Source of the DNA: Salinicoccus luteus DSM 17002
GTDB taxonomy: Bacteria > Bacillota > Bacilli > Staphylococcales > Salinicoccaceae
NCBI RefSeq assembly: GCF_000712035.1
Contig: NZ_KL544008.1
Coordinates: 404,544 to 468,543 of the forward strand
Direction of reading: 5' to 3'
DNA: 64,000 bases
This document shows positions 26,851-36,369 of this stretch, in pieces. The position numbers and the translations under genes were made by a program. Each line of letters begins with the position of its first letter. The first letter of the stretch is position 1. Under the pieces are notes generated by a model. The model had not been told where the DNA came from. It did no database searches and saw nothing but the letters and a program-made list of their open reading frames with translations.

Positions 26851-28500
26851 ATGGATAAGATAGATGGAAAAATGTTTAGGAATATGATTTTAAGCGGGGC
26901 CGAAAACCTTCGGCAGCATGCTGAATATGTGGATTCATTGAACGTCTTCCCTGTTCCGGACGGTGATACGGGTACGAATATGAACCTGTCCATGACTTCA
27001 GGCGCAAACGAGATTGAAGACAGGGAAGATGAACATATCGGTACCGTGGGCAGACACTTCTCAAAAGGCCTGCTGATGGGGGCGCGCGGCAATTCGGGCG
27101 TCATACTCTCCCAGCTGTTCAGAGGGTTCTCCAAAGCGATCGAGGAGCGGGATGAAATCGGTGCGGAAGACTTCTCTGCTGCTTTCGAAGCCGGTGTGAA
27201 GACGGCATACAAGGCAGTGATGAAGCCTGTTGAGGGGACGATACTGACAGTAGCCAAAGATTCCGCAGACAGGGCTGGAGAGGCCGCCGGAAAAGAATCC
27301 TCCATCATCGCCATCATGGAAGCGGTCATTGAAGAGGCGGAAGCTTCCCTGGAAAGAACACCGGATCTGCTCCCTGTTCTGAAGGAGGTTGGTGTGGTCG
27401 ATTCAGGCGGACAGGGCCTGGTCTACGTCTACCAGGGATTCCTTTCCGCACTGAAGGGTGAAACCATTGAAGCCGGCAGCAAGCCGGCCGATACGGATAC
27501 TTTCGTCAATGATGCCCATGAGTTCGATGAATTCATGTCGGCAGAAGATATCGAGCATGGTTTCTGTACGGAATTCATGGTGCGCTTCGAGGCGGACAAG
27601 CAGAAGTTCGATGAAGATGCTTTCCGGCAGGACATGAGTGAATTCGGAGACTCCCTCCTGGTCATCTCGGACGATGAAATCGTCAAGGTCCATGTCCATA
27701 CGGAGACACCGGGCGAAGCGATGACATACGGTGCAACATACGGTGAACTGATCAAAATGAAGATTGAAAACATGCGGGAACAGTTCAGGGAGATCCAGGA
27801 GAAGAAGGGTGCATCCGCAGGCAGGAAGCAGGAAGGCCGGGCCTATGACACCGCCATCATCACTGTTTCTTCAGGAGAGGGCATCAATGAGCTCTTCAGG
27901 AGCATCGGGGCGACGCATATCATCAATGGCGGCCAGACGATGAACCCATCGACGGAGGATATCCTCCGGACCATCGAAGGCGAAGATGTAAAGCAGGTCA
28001 TCATCCTGCCGAACAACAAGAACATCATCATGGCGGCTGAACAGGCCCGTGACATGCTTGAAATTCCGGCAGTGGTGATTCCGACACGTTCCATACCGGA
28101 AGGACTGTCTAGCCTCCTCGTCTATTCTCCGGATGAAAACCTTGAGCAGGTCAGGGAAGCGATGGAGGCGTCCCTCGAGCATGTTAAGACGGGGCAGGTC
28201 ACCTATGCGGTGAGGGATACGAAGATAGATGGCATGGAAATAAAGAAAAACCAACATATGGGCATTAAAGATGGTAAAATAACTGGAGCGGACGATTCCC
28301 GTGAAGCAACATTGAAGCAGCTGATAGAATCCATGCTTGATGAGGAATCTGAAATTGTAACTGTACTGATTGGTGAGGAAGGCGACGCCGAAGAAGTGGA
28401 GCGCATCATCTCATCGATTGAACCAGAACATGACGAAGTTGAATTTGAAGTTCATGACGGACAGCAGCCGGTGTATAGTTATCTACTATCTGTAGAATAG
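26851..28500 (+). CDS. fakA: Fatty acid kinase, catalytic subunit (DAK2 domain)
   Basis: Phosphorylates FakB-bound fatty acids to acyl-phosphates, which PlsX/PlsY use for phospholipid synthesis. 549 residues. The N-terminal DhaL-like nucleotide-binding domain carries VFPVPDGDTGTNMNLS with the metal-binding aspartates, plus LMGARGNSGVILSQLFRG and DSGGQGLVYV. A middle domain and a DegV-like C-terminal region (QVIILPNNKNIIMAAEQA) follow. No fakB gene is in the window. Its position ahead of the fapR-plsX operon fits the acyl-phosphate route. Confidence 0.92.
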   Translation: MDKIDGKMFRNMILSGAENLRQHAEYVDSLNVFPVPDGDTGTNMNLSMTSGANEIEDREDEHIGTVGRHFSKGLLMGARGNSGVILSQLFRGFSKAIEERDEIGAEDFSAAFEAGVKTAYKAVMKPVEGTILTVAKDSADRAGEAAGKESSIIAIMEAVIEEAEASLERTPDLLPVLKEVGVVDSGGQGLVYVYQGFLSALKGETIEAGSKPADTDTFVNDAHEFDEFMSAEDIEHGFCTEFMVRFEADKQKFDEDAFRQDMSEFGDSLLVISDDEIVKVHVHTETPGEAMTYGATYGELIKMKIENMREQFREIQEKKGASAGRKQEGRAYDTAIITVSSGEGINELFRSIGATHIINGGQTMNPSTEDILRTIEGEDVKQVIILPNNKNIIMAAEQARDMLEIPAVVIPTRSIPEGLSSLLVYSPDENLEQVREAMEASLEHVKTGQVTYAVRDTKIDGMEIKKNQHMGIKDGKITGADDSREATLKQLIESMLDEESEIVTVLIGEEGDAEEVERIISSIEPEHDEVEFEVHDGQQPVYSYLLSVE

Positions 28501-28507
28501 TCATAGG

Positions 28508-28543
28508 GACCTCATCGGCCGAATGTGCCGGTGGGGTCTTTTT
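28508..28543 (+). terminator. Hairpin with T tract between fakA and sdaAB
   Basis: GACCTCATCGGC and GCCGGTGGGGTC pair with two G-T wobbles around a 7-base loop, followed by five T. It may reduce read-through into sdaAB. Confidence 0.7.
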
Positions 28544-28561
28544 AAAATTGGAGGCGATTGT

Positions 28562-29227
28562 ATGAAGTATAAAAGTGTATTCGATATCATCGGCCCGGTA
28601 ATGGTCGGCCCTTCCTCTTCGCATACAGCAGGAGCAGCGAGGATCGGACTGCTTGCACGCAGCCTGTTCGGCGGCCAGCCGGATCATGTGGATATATACC
28701 TTTATGGATCTTTCAAGGATACATACAAGGGGCATGGTACAGATGTTGCACTCATCGGTGGACTGCTCGGATTCGACACGGATGACGACCGCATCATCAC
28801 TGCAGAGGCGCTTGCCAAGGAATCGTCCATGCAGTACCAGTTCATCGAAATGGAGGAGGAGCGTTCCCATCCGAACACTGCAGTCCTCCACCTGGTGAAG
28901 GGCAGTGAACAGCTGACGGTCGAGGGCATTTCAATCGGCGGCGGCAAGATTGAAGTGGTCAGCATCAATGACTACCCGATCAACCTGTCCGGGAATTATC
29001 CGGCGCTGCTGGTATTCCATAAGGATACTTTCGGAACGATCGCCCGGGTGACCACAATACTCGGAAACAATGAGATCAACGTCAGCCAGATGAATGTGGC
29101 CCGCAAGGAAAAGGGCGATGTGGCCCTGATGACGATCGAACTCGATGATACAATCGATGAAGCAGTGATAGAAGAGGTGCGTGCGGCATCCGGTGTGGAC
29201 AGAGTAATCGAAATGAAGGAAAGCTAG
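28562..29227 (+). CDS. sdaAB: L-serine dehydratase, beta subunit
   Basis: Small subunit of the iron-sulfur L-serine deaminase that converts serine to pyruvate and ammonia. 221 residues from ATG 28562 (GGAGG 8 bases upstream). An upstream in-frame ATG lies in the terminator. Key features are VMVGPSSSHTAGAARIG, which helps bind serine, and a C-terminal ACT-like region (GTIARVTTILGNNEINVSQMN). It is followed after 10 bases by the alpha subunit. Confidence 0.92.
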   Translation: MKYKSVFDIIGPVMVGPSSSHTAGAARIGLLARSLFGGQPDHVDIYLYGSFKDTYKGHGTDVALIGGLLGFDTDDDRIITAEALAKESSMQYQFIEMEEERSHPNTAVLHLVKGSEQLTVEGISIGGGKIEVVSINDYPINLSGNYPALLVFHKDTFGTIARVTTILGNNEINVSQMNVARKEKGDVALMTIELDDTIDEAVIEEVRAASGVDRVIEMKES

Positions 29228-29237
29228 GGGGGCCATC

Positions 29238-30110
29238 ATGTTTAAAAGTATTCAGGAATTGATAGATCAGGCAGCATCGGAAAACAAGGCGATTTCAGAT
29301 GTGATGATGGAGCAGGAGATGGCAGTGACGGGCAGGTCCTACCTCGATATCTACAAGGATATGGAGCGGAACCTCGAAGTAATGGAATCTGCTGTCGAAG
29401 AGGGCATCGGCGGGGTGGAGAGCACCACCGGACTGACCGGCATGGACGCGGTCAAGATGAAGAAGTATATCGACAGCGGCAAAGGTCTGAGTGGGGAACT
29501 GACACTCTACGCGATTGCGCATGCAGTCAGTACGAATGAAGTGAATGCGGCCATGGGCAAGATATGTGCCACACCGACCGCCGGATCGGCGGGTGTCGTG
29601 CCCGGCGTCCTATTCGCAATGCGTGAGAAGCATGATATCTCCCGGGAGGAAATGGTGAGGTTCCTCTTCACTTCCGGCGCCTTCGGCTTTGTCGTGGCGA
29701 ACAATGCAAGCATCTCCGGTGCGGCCGGCGGATGCCAGGCAGAGGTGGGCAGCGCAAGTGCGATGGCTGCCGCGGCCCTTGTGGAAATGGCCGGGGGGAC
29801 GCCTGAGATGAGCGCCCATGGCTTTGCGATTGCGCTCAAGAATATGCTCGGACTGGTCTGCGATCCCGTCGCCGGTCTTGTGGAAGTGCCGTGTGTAAAA
29901 AGGAATGCGGCCGGTGCAAGCAATGCATTGACGGCAGCGGATATGGCTCTGGCCGGAATCGAATCCAGGATTCCTGCAGACGAAGTGGTCGAAGCGATGT
30001 ACAAGATCGGCCTGACGATGCCTTCTGCACTCCGGGAGACCGGCCGCGGCGGACTGGCCGGCACACCGACAGGGGAGCGCATCAAGGCCGAGCTTTTCGG
30101 TGAACAGTAA
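29238..30110 (+). CDS. sdaAA: L-serine dehydratase, alpha subunit
   Basis: Catalytic subunit holding the 4Fe-4S cluster. 290 residues with the cluster cysteines in ICATPTAGSAG, GGCQAEVGSASAMAAA and LVCDPVAGLVEVPCVKRN. This two-subunit organisation and the order fakA-sdaAB-sdaAA-recG are those of B. subtilis. The TAA overlaps the ATG of recG by one base. Confidence 0.93.
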   Translation: MFKSIQELIDQAASENKAISDVMMEQEMAVTGRSYLDIYKDMERNLEVMESAVEEGIGGVESTTGLTGMDAVKMKKYIDSGKGLSGELTLYAIAHAVSTNEVNAAMGKICATPTAGSAGVVPGVLFAMREKHDISREEMVRFLFTSGAFGFVVANNASISGAAGGCQAEVGSASAMAAAALVEMAGGTPEMSAHGFAIALKNMLGLVCDPVAGLVEVPCVKRNAAGASNALTAADMALAGIESRIPADEVVEAMYKIGLTMPSALRETGRGGLAGTPTGERIKAELFGEQ

Positions 30111-32083
30111 TGCCCGTCATGTACCAGGTGGTGACACCCCCGACGCCGGTCGAAGACCTGAAGGGTGTTGGTCCGAAACTCCGTGATAAATTGCTGGAAC
30201 TGGACATCAAAGACGTGAATGATATCGTATTCAACCTTCCGAGCGGGCATGAGAACCTGACAGTCATGAACTTGACGGAAGCCGGACATAATGACAAGGT
30301 CACCGTTTCCGGCACCGTCCAGACGGAACCGGCACTCGCCTACTTCAGGGGCGGCAAAAATCGGCTGACGGTGTTCATGGAGATCAACGGCATGTACGTC
30401 AAGGTCGTATTCTTCAACCAGCCCTACCTGAAGGACAAGCTGAAGGTGGGGGAGACGGTCAAAGTTTCGGGCAAGTTCCAGCGGCACAAGCTCGAGATCA
30501 ACGCCCAGAGGCTCGTATACGATACTTCGGGCGGCTACCGTGTGAAATACTCCCTCGGGGGCGTCATGCACTCGAAGACGTTCCATAAGATTGTGGCGGA
30601 AGTCTTCGCAAACTGCATCTTCAACTACGATCTGCCCGAGGACCTGAAGGAGAAATACCGGCTGCTGTCGGTCCGGGAGGCGCTCCGGCGGCTGCACTTT
30701 CCACAGAGTGCGCATGACATCAATGAAGCACGCCGGACGATAAAATTCTACGAGCTTTTCATCTTCCAGCTCCAGCTGATGGAGAAGCGCAAAAGGGAGC
30801 GTGTAAGGAATGAGCGGTATATCGTGGACTATGATGTCGAGGCGCTGCGCACGTTCATCGACACACTGCCCTTTGAACTGACGGACGATCAGAAGCGGAG
30901 TGTGAACGAGATATGCCGGGACCTCAAGCAGAATGTGTCCATGCACCGCCTGCTGCAGGGGGATGTCGGCAGCGGCAAGACGATTGTCGCGGGAATCGCA
31001 AGCTATGCGGTGAAGACGATAGGTGAGCAGACGGCACTGATGGTGCCGACCGAAGTGCTCGCAAATCAGCACTACCAGTCATTCCTTGAAATATTCGATG
31101 GTCTCCTGAACATCGCCAAGCTGACCGGCAATACGTCGAGGAAAGAGAAGATTGGTATATTGGCAGCACTCGAATCGGGGGAAATCGATCTGATCATCGG
31201 GACCCATGCACTGATCGAAGATGATGTCGTCTTCAACAGGCTCTCCCTCATCATCACCGACGAGCAGCACCGTTTCGGCGTCAACCAGAGGAGGCGTCTG
31301 AACGACCGGGCATATCGGAAGAATGTGCTCTACATGACTGCGACACCGATTCCGAGGACCCTCTCCATCACCACATTCGGTGATATGGACATTTCCATCA
31401 TCAAGGAGATGCCGAAGGGGCGGAAGCCGGTGGAGACATATTGGCGCCGCTTCGATGAGACGGACGAAGTGCTCGATGCACTGGCGGCCGAAATAAAGAA
31501 AGGCCATAATGCCTATATCGTAGCGCCGCTGATAGAGGAATCGGAGACGCTCGACCTGAAGAATGTCCAGGAGATCTTCCAGCTGTTCACCGACCGATTC
31601 GGTGAGGAGAACGTCGAACTGGTGCACGGGCGCATGAAACCGGATGAGAAGGATGCCGGCATGCGCCGCTTCGAATCGCACGAGAAGCCGGTGCTCGTGT
31701 CGACGACGGTCATAGAAGTAGGCATCAACGTACCGAATGCCACATTCATGGTCATATTCAACGCCGAGCGTTTCGGCCTTTCCACACTCCATCAGCTGAG
31801 GGGGCGTGTCGGCCGGAGCGACAAGCAGAGCTACTGCGTGCTGATCAGCGATCCGAAGACCGAGAATGCGAAACTCCGCATGGACATCATGACGAGCACG
31901 ACGGATGGCTTTGAACTGAGCGAAAGGGATCTTGAGATGCGCGGCCCGGGGGATTATTTCGGTGTCCGCCAGAGCGGGCTGCCCCAGTTCAAGGTGGCCG
32001 ACCTGGCCGAGGACTACCGCGTGCTTGAGCATGCCAGGATGAGCGCGATAGAATACAGTGCAAAAATGGAGGCGGGCGAATGA
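30110..32083 (+). CDS. recG: ATP-dependent DNA helicase RecG
   Basis: Remodels stalled forks and Holliday junctions. 657 residues, roughly 25-30 shorter than the commonest Firmicute RecG, with the shortening at the N-terminus before the VEDLKGVGPKLRDKL helix-hairpin-helix. The wedge/OB domain is followed by Walker A GDVGSGKTIVAG, DEQH box IITDEQHRFGVNQ, TATPIPRTL, and the RecG-specific HQLRGRVGRS and MRGPGDYFG. Its TGA overlaps the srtA ATG by four bases. Confidence 0.95.
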   Translation: MPVMYQVVTPPTPVEDLKGVGPKLRDKLLELDIKDVNDIVFNLPSGHENLTVMNLTEAGHNDKVTVSGTVQTEPALAYFRGGKNRLTVFMEINGMYVKVVFFNQPYLKDKLKVGETVKVSGKFQRHKLEINAQRLVYDTSGGYRVKYSLGGVMHSKTFHKIVAEVFANCIFNYDLPEDLKEKYRLLSVREALRRLHFPQSAHDINEARRTIKFYELFIFQLQLMEKRKRERVRNERYIVDYDVEALRTFIDTLPFELTDDQKRSVNEICRDLKQNVSMHRLLQGDVGSGKTIVAGIASYAVKTIGEQTALMVPTEVLANQHYQSFLEIFDGLLNIAKLTGNTSRKEKIGILAALESGEIDLIIGTHALIEDDVVFNRLSLIITDEQHRFGVNQRRRLNDRAYRKNVLYMTATPIPRTLSITTFGDMDISIIKEMPKGRKPVETYWRRFDETDEVLDALAAEIKKGHNAYIVAPLIEESETLDLKNVQEIFQLFTDRFGEENVELVHGRMKPDEKDAGMRRFESHEKPVLVSTTVIEVGINVPNATFMVIFNAERFGLSTLHQLRGRVGRSDKQSYCVLISDPKTENAKLRMDIMTSTTDGFELSERDLEMRGPGDYFGVRQSGLPQFKVADLAEDYRVLEHARMSAIEYSAKMEAGE

Positions 32084-32694
32084 AACATGTCCTGAGACTC
32101 TCCGGAGCCCTGCTGATTGCGGCAGGGCTCCTGCTGTTCTTCTGGCAGGATATCCGGGAGATTTTCATAGACAGGGTAAATGACCGGATGATCGAGTCCT
32201 ACCACGATGACAGCAGACCGGTCGAGGTGAACAGGCTGGAATCCTTCGTCACCGGAGTGGACCAGAGTGCATCATATGATATGGAAGGTGTGGCCGGTGT
32301 CCTCAGGATTGAATCTGCTGACATAGAGGAACCGGTGTTTTCTGGACCGGTGACCGAAGAGAAGCTGAAGAGCGGCCTGTCGTTCGTCGACGCCATCGAT
32401 CATGTGGACATGCAGAACATCCCCATCGCGGGGCACCGCGTGGAGGGGGCCGGCATCCGCTTCAACCATCTTGACCGGGCCGCCGTCGGAGACATCGTCG
32501 AGTTCGGAACTGGAGATGAAGTGCGCAGCTATGAAATCACTGATATGTTCGAAGTCGACCCCTCACAGGTCGAAGTACTGGATCAGAAGAGGGACCATCC
32601 CCAGCAGCTGACTCTGATCACATGCGAGGACTACAACCCCGAGACGCTCCTTTTTGAAAAGCGTCTGATCGTAAAGGCGACGATAATGGAATAG
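32080..32694 (+). CDS. srtA: Class A sortase
   Basis: Membrane transpeptidase that anchors LPXTG surface proteins to peptidoglycan. 204 residues: a single N-terminal membrane anchor (about 5-23), then a sortase barrel. The catalytic triad is H119 (IPIAGHR), C182 (TLITCEDYN) and R195 (LFEKRLIV), matching the S. aureus SrtA pattern. Translation is coupled to recG by ATGA overlap. That location, between recG and fapR, is not where staphylococci carry srtA. A terminator follows, so it ends the yloU-fakA-sda-recG transcript. Confidence 0.93.
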   Translation: MKHVLRLSGALLIAAGLLLFFWQDIREIFIDRVNDRMIESYHDDSRPVEVNRLESFVTGVDQSASYDMEGVAGVLRIESADIEEPVFSGPVTEEKLKSGLSFVDAIDHVDMQNIPIAGHRVEGAGIRFNHLDRAAVGDIVEFGTGDEVRSYEITDMFEVDPSQVEVLDQKRDHPQQLTLITCEDYNPETLLFEKRLIVKATIME

Positions 32695-32700
32695 CATGCC

Positions 32701-32738
32701 GGCGCATGGGCCTTCGGGCACAGCGCCATTTTTTTGTC
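32701..32738 (+). terminator. Terminator after srtA
   Basis: GGCGC and GCGCC close a stem over an inner GGCC/GGGC helix, followed by seven T. It separates the recG-srtA transcript from the FapR regulon promoter. Confidence 0.7.
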
Positions 32739-32756
32739 ATATATGCTATAAAGTGT

Positions 32757-32785
32757 TTGAAATCACCAAAGCAGTTATATATACT
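32757..32785 (+). promoter_or_regulatory. SigA promoter of the fapR-plsX-fab operon
   Basis: TTGAAA (32757-32762), a 17-base spacer and TATACT (32780-32785) give a near-consensus promoter immediately upstream of the FapR operator. Confidence 0.75.
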
Positions 32786-32789
32786 GATG

Positions 32790-32806
32790 TTAGTACCAAC
32801 TACTAA
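32790..32806 (+). promoter_or_regulatory. FapR operator
   Basis: TTAGTACCAACTACTAA is a 17-base imperfect palindrome matching the known FapR consensus (TTAGTACCTRGTACTAA type). It begins 5 bases after the -10 hexamer, where bound FapR would cover the transcription start. FapR would release it when malonyl-CoA rises. Confidence 0.85.
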
Positions 32807-32819
32807 AAGAGGATGACAT

Positions 32820-33392
32820 ATGGCGAAATATAAGAAAAGAGAACGCCAGGAACTTCTGCTCGAGAAGGTATCGACAGACCCTTTCCTGACTGATGAACGA
32901 TTGGCGGAAATGTTTGATGTCAGTATACAGACGATCCGGCTGGATCGCCTAGAGTTGAACATCCCCGAGCTGAGGGAACGCATCAAGCACGTGGCAAGGG
33001 AGGAGACGGATAAGATCAGAAGCCTCTCCCTGCAGGAAGTGATCGGGGAAATCATCGATTTGGAGCTCAACCACCATGCACTTTCGCTCTTCATCGTTGA
33101 AGAGGGCCATGTATTCCGGAAGAACCGGATCGCCCGGGGGCATTATCTGTTCGCCCAGGCGAACTCCCTGTGTGTCGCGGTCATCGATGAGCCGCTGGCA
33201 CTGACGAAGTCGGCCCAGATAGAATTCATCCGGCCGGCCAAACTCGGGGACAAGGTGGTTTCAAAGGCAGTCGTCGAAAAGATGGACGGCAGGATTGCCG
33301 TCATTACGGTCGAATCGAAAATAGAACAGCGTCTTGTATTCAAGGGGCGTTTTGAGATGTATTATACAGGTGAAGGTGAAGAGAATGGTTAA
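32820..33392 (+). CDS. fapR: Fatty acid and phospholipid biosynthesis repressor FapR
   Basis: Malonyl-CoA-responsive transcriptional repressor of lipid synthesis genes. 190 residues. An N-terminal DeoR-like helix-turn-helix (about 1-45, [21 protein letters not shown]) is linked to a hotdog thioesterase-like domain that binds malonyl-CoA ([31 protein letters not shown] begins it). It is first in its operon and autoregulated through the operator at 32790-32806. Ribosome site AGAGGA. Its end overlaps plsX by 8 bases. Confidence 0.95.
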   Translation: MAKYKKRERQELLLEKVSTDPFLTDERLAEMFDVSIQTIRLDRLELNIPELRERIKHVAREETDKIRSLSLQEVIGEIIDLELNHHALSLFIVEEGHVFRKNRIARGHYLFAQANSLCVAVIDEPLALTKSAQIEFIRPAKLGDKVVSKAVVEKMDGRIAVITVESKIEQRLVFKGRFEMYYTGEGEENG

Positions 33393-34368
33393 AATTGCAG
33401 TCGATCTTATGGGTGGAGACAATGCACCGGAGGAAATCGAAAAGGGCGTACTTCAGGCTGTCGAAGAAGACGAGGGCCTTGAAGTACTATTATTTGGCCT
33501 GAAGGGTGCGTATTCCGGGAATCATCCACGAGTGGAGTTCATAGAAGTCACTGAAAAAATCGAATCCGAGGACGATCCCGTCCGTTCGGTGAGAAGGAAG
33601 AAGGACAGCTCACTCGTACGGGCGTGCCGGGCGGTGAAGGACGGTGAGGCGGATGCGTGCATTTCCGCCGGCAACACCGGTGCACTGATGAGCGCAGGGC
33701 TGTTCGTCGTCGGGCGCATCAAAGGTGTGGAGCGCCCTGCAATCGCCACACTGCTGCCGACCACAGGCAAAGGCAAAGAGGGGATGATGCTGCTTGACAT
33801 GGGGGCGAATGCCGACAACAAGCCGCAGCACCTCTACCAGTTTGCAGTCATGGCCGACCTCTATATGAGGGAGAATGAGGGGCGGAGCAATCCGACCATC
33901 GGCCTGGTCAACAACGGCAGCGAAGCGAACAAAGGGAGCGAACTGACGAAGGAGACCTACAAGCTGCTGGACGAAAGCGGGTTGAACTTCGTAGGGAACT
34001 TCGAGACGCGGGATATAATTTCAGGCAAGGTGGACATAGCGGTGACGGACGGATTCACAGGAAACGTCATCCTGAAGACGCTGGAAGGGACCGCGATGGG
34101 TCTGATGGGCGAAATGAAGCGGGCCTTCCTCAAGAACGCGAAGAACAAGCTTGCGGCCCTGGTGCTCAAAAAGGATGTCCAGGCCATCCGGGACCTTCTG
34201 GATTACCGCCAATACGGCGGTGCGCCGCTGCTCGGTCTAAACGGCAATGTATTGAAGGCCCATGGGTCGAGCGACAGCGTGGCGATCGTTTCCGCCATCA
34301 GGCAGGCAAAGCGCATGGCGGAATCTGATGCGATTAAAAGGATAAAAGAGAGAGTGGGGGAAGCATGA
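33385..34368 (+). CDS. plsX: Phosphate acyltransferase PlsX
   Basis: Makes acyl-phosphate from acyl-ACP for PlsY, on the inner face of the membrane. 327 residues from ATG 33385. The track frame to 33334 lies within fapR and is discarded. Motifs are [37 protein letters not shown] and [22 protein letters not shown] lies about 12 bases upstream. It overlaps fapR by 8 and fabD by 4 bases. Confidence 0.95.
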   Translation: MVKIAVDLMGGDNAPEEIEKGVLQAVEEDEGLEVLLFGLKGAYSGNHPRVEFIEVTEKIESEDDPVRSVRRKKDSSLVRACRAVKDGEADACISAGNTGALMSAGLFVVGRIKGVERPAIATLLPTTGKGKEGMMLLDMGANADNKPQHLYQFAVMADLYMRENEGRSNPTIGLVNNGSEANKGSELTKETYKLLDESGLNFVGNFETRDIISGKVDIAVTDGFTGNVILKTLEGTAMGLMGEMKRAFLKNAKNKLAALVLKKDVQAIRDLLDYRQYGGAPLLGLNGNVLKAHGSSDSVAIVSAIRQAKRMAESDAIKRIKERVGEA

Positions 34369-35270
34369 AGAAACTGATTCTATTTCCAGGGCAGGGTGCC
34401 CAATATGGTGGAATGGCGAAAGACATCTATGAAAACTCGCCGGAAGGGCGGACGCTCCTCGATGAAGTGTTCATGAATGTGGACTTCGACCTCAAGTCGA
34501 TCATGTTCGAGGAGGACGAACGTCTGAACCAGACGGAATACACACAACCGGCGCTGTTCGCCCACAGCCTGGCGGTACTCGCTGCTACGGGACTGAAGGG
34601 GGACATCGTCCTCGGCCACAGTCTCGGAGAGCTGCCGGCACTGGTCCATGCAGGCGTCATCAGCGTCAGGGATGGCGTAAAGATCGTTGCAAAGCGTGGC
34701 GAACTGATGTCAGAGAGTACAGGCGGCGGCATGGCGGCCGTAATCGGCATGGAATATGATGCGCTTGCAGAGTTGTGCGACTCCATGTCCGATGCAGAGC
34801 GGAAGGTCCAGCCTGCGAACATCAACGCACCCGATCAGATCGTCGTTTCCGGCGACCGCACGCTGGTCGACGCCTTCGCCGCTGAAGCGAAGGAGAAGGG
34901 GGCGAGGCGGGTCATGCCGCTGAATGTCTCCGGCGCCTTCCACTCCCATCTGATGGAGCCGGCAAAGGCGGAATTCGGGAAGTTCGTCGAAGACATCACA
35001 TTCAATGAACCGGCCATCCCCGTCATACAGAACGTTTCAGCGAGGGCCGAGACGGTCCCGGAGACGATCAAAGCCCAGCTGATCGAGCAGCTGACCAGCC
35101 CGGTGCGCTTCGTCGAGTGCATCAGGGCGGCAGCGGAAGCCGGTGTGACGGAAGCCGTCGAAGTGGGTCCGAAGAAAGTATTGAACGGTCTGGTGAGAAA
35201 AATAGACCGCTCCATCAAGACAACGAACATCGATACGATGGAGCAGGTAAAGGAGTTTCAAAATGGGTAG
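34365..35270 (+). CDS. fabD: Malonyl-CoA:ACP transacylase
   Basis: Loads malonate from CoA onto acyl carrier protein to start type II fatty acid synthesis. 301 residues. [12 protein letters not shown] is at the N-terminus, the nucleophile S86 lies in [10 protein letters not shown], and the partner His lies in [11 protein letters not shown]. The ATG overlaps the plsX stop (ATGA), and the 3' end overlaps fabG by 8 bases. Confidence 0.95.
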   Translation: MKKLILFPGQGAQYGGMAKDIYENSPEGRTLLDEVFMNVDFDLKSIMFEEDERLNQTEYTQPALFAHSLAVLAATGLKGDIVLGHSLGELPALVHAGVISVRDGVKIVAKRGELMSESTGGGMAAVIGMEYDALAELCDSMSDAERKVQPANINAPDQIVVSGDRTLVDAFAAEAKEKGARRVMPLNVSGAFHSHLMEPAKAEFGKFVEDITFNEPAIPVIQNVSARAETVPETIKAQLIEQLTSPVRFVECIRAAAEAGVTEAVEVGPKKVLNGLVRKIDRSIKTTNIDTMEQVKEFQNG

Positions 35271-36000
35271 TATTGCATTGGTTACAGGTGCCTCACGCGG
35301 CATCGGCAGAAGTATCGCACTGAAACTTGGCAAAGAGGGCTATACGGTCATCGTGAACTACTCCGGTTCGAAGGACAGGGCAGAAGCGGTCGTATCGGAG
35401 ATCGAGTCGGACGGCGGCAGCGCAGAAGCAGTCCAGTGCCAGGTCCAGAACTTCGATGAAGTGAAATCCATGGTCAAGTACATCACGGACACGCATGGTT
35501 CCATCGACCTTGTCGTCAATAATGCAGGGGTCACGAAGGACAACCTGCTGATGCGCATGAAGGAGGCGGAATGGGATCAGGTGGTCGACGTCAACCTCAA
35601 GGGAACATTCAATGTCATCCAGAACGTCGCCCGTCCGATGATCCGCCAGAAGGGCGGCAGGATCATCAACATCTCGAGCATCGTCGGATCCCTCGGAAAT
35701 GCAGGCCAGACGAACTATGTCGCCTCCAAGGCGGGCATCGACGGCATGACGAAATCCGTGGCGAGGGAGCTTGCGCCGAAGGGCATCACTGTAAACGCAG
35801 TGGCCCCGGGTTTCATCGAAAGCGACATGACCGATGTCCTGTCCGATGATGTAAAGTCGCAGATGCTTGCGCAGATTCCACTGAACCACTTCGGCAATAC
35901 CGATGATATTGCGGAGACGGTGGCGTTCCTTGCATCCGGGTCGGCACGCTACATCACCGGCCAGACGATTCATGTAAATGGTGGTATGTACATGGGCTAG
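35263..36000 (+). CDS. fabG: 3-oxoacyl-ACP reductase
   Basis: NADPH-dependent ketoreductase of the fatty acid elongation cycle. 245 residues of the short-chain dehydrogenase family: [12 protein letters not shown] cofactor loop, NNAGV, catalytic S139, Y152 and K156 (NYVASKAG), and a C-terminal [12 protein letters not shown]. It follows fabD with overlap and precedes acpP by 34 bases containing GGAGGTGA. Confidence 0.96.
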   Translation: MGSIALVTGASRGIGRSIALKLGKEGYTVIVNYSGSKDRAEAVVSEIESDGGSAEAVQCQVQNFDEVKSMVKYITDTHGSIDLVVNNAGVTKDNLLMRMKEAEWDQVVDVNLKGTFNVIQNVARPMIRQKGGRIINISSIVGSLGNAGQTNYVASKAGIDGMTKSVARELAPKGITVNAVAPGFIESDMTDVLSDDVKSQMLAQIPLNHFGNTDDIAETVAFLASGSARYITGQTIHVNGGMYMG

Positions 36001-36034
36001 GCCCTGTGGTACCATTGGAGGGAGGTGAAGAATA

Positions 36035-36274
36035 ATGGCAAAAAACTTTGACAAAGTAAAAGACATCATCGTGGACAAACTTGGAATCGATGAAGAAAAA
36101 GTGACGAGAGAAGCATCTTTCAAGGATGACCTTGGTGCGGACTCTTTAGATATCGCTGAGCTTGTCATGGAACTTGAAGATGAGTTCGAAATGGAAATTC
36201 CGGATGAGGAAGCCGAGAAGATCAACACTGTAGGCGACGCTCTGGATTACATCGACAAACTGGAAGCGAAGTAA
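36035..36274 (+). CDS. acpP: Acyl carrier protein
   Basis: Carries growing acyl chains on 4'-phosphopantetheine. 79 residues, strongly acidic, with the attachment serine S37 in [12 protein letters not shown]. Strong GGAGGTGA ribosome site and a codon pattern suggesting high expression. It closes the FapR operon and is followed by a terminator. Confidence 0.97.
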   Translation: MAKNFDKVKDIIVDKLGIDEEKVTREASFKDDLGADSLDIAELVMELEDEFEMEIPDEEAEKINTVGDALDYIDKLEAK

Positions 36275-36277
36275 TGA

Positions 36278-36310
36278 TAAAATCCACTTTTCGGAGTGGA
36301 TTTTATTTTT
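36278..36310 (+). terminator. Terminator after acpP
   Basis: TAAAATCCACT and AGTGGATTTTA pair around TTTCGG, followed by a T-rich tail. Confidence 0.85.
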
Positions 36311-36369
36311 ATGTCAAAACTTTTATTCATATGGATAATCGTATAAAATAAATGGAATGGGAGGCTGAA

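Noticed and set aside
29507-31072. 521-residue minus-strand frame across sdaAA and recG
   Set aside because: Shadow of two well-supported genes; no independent support.
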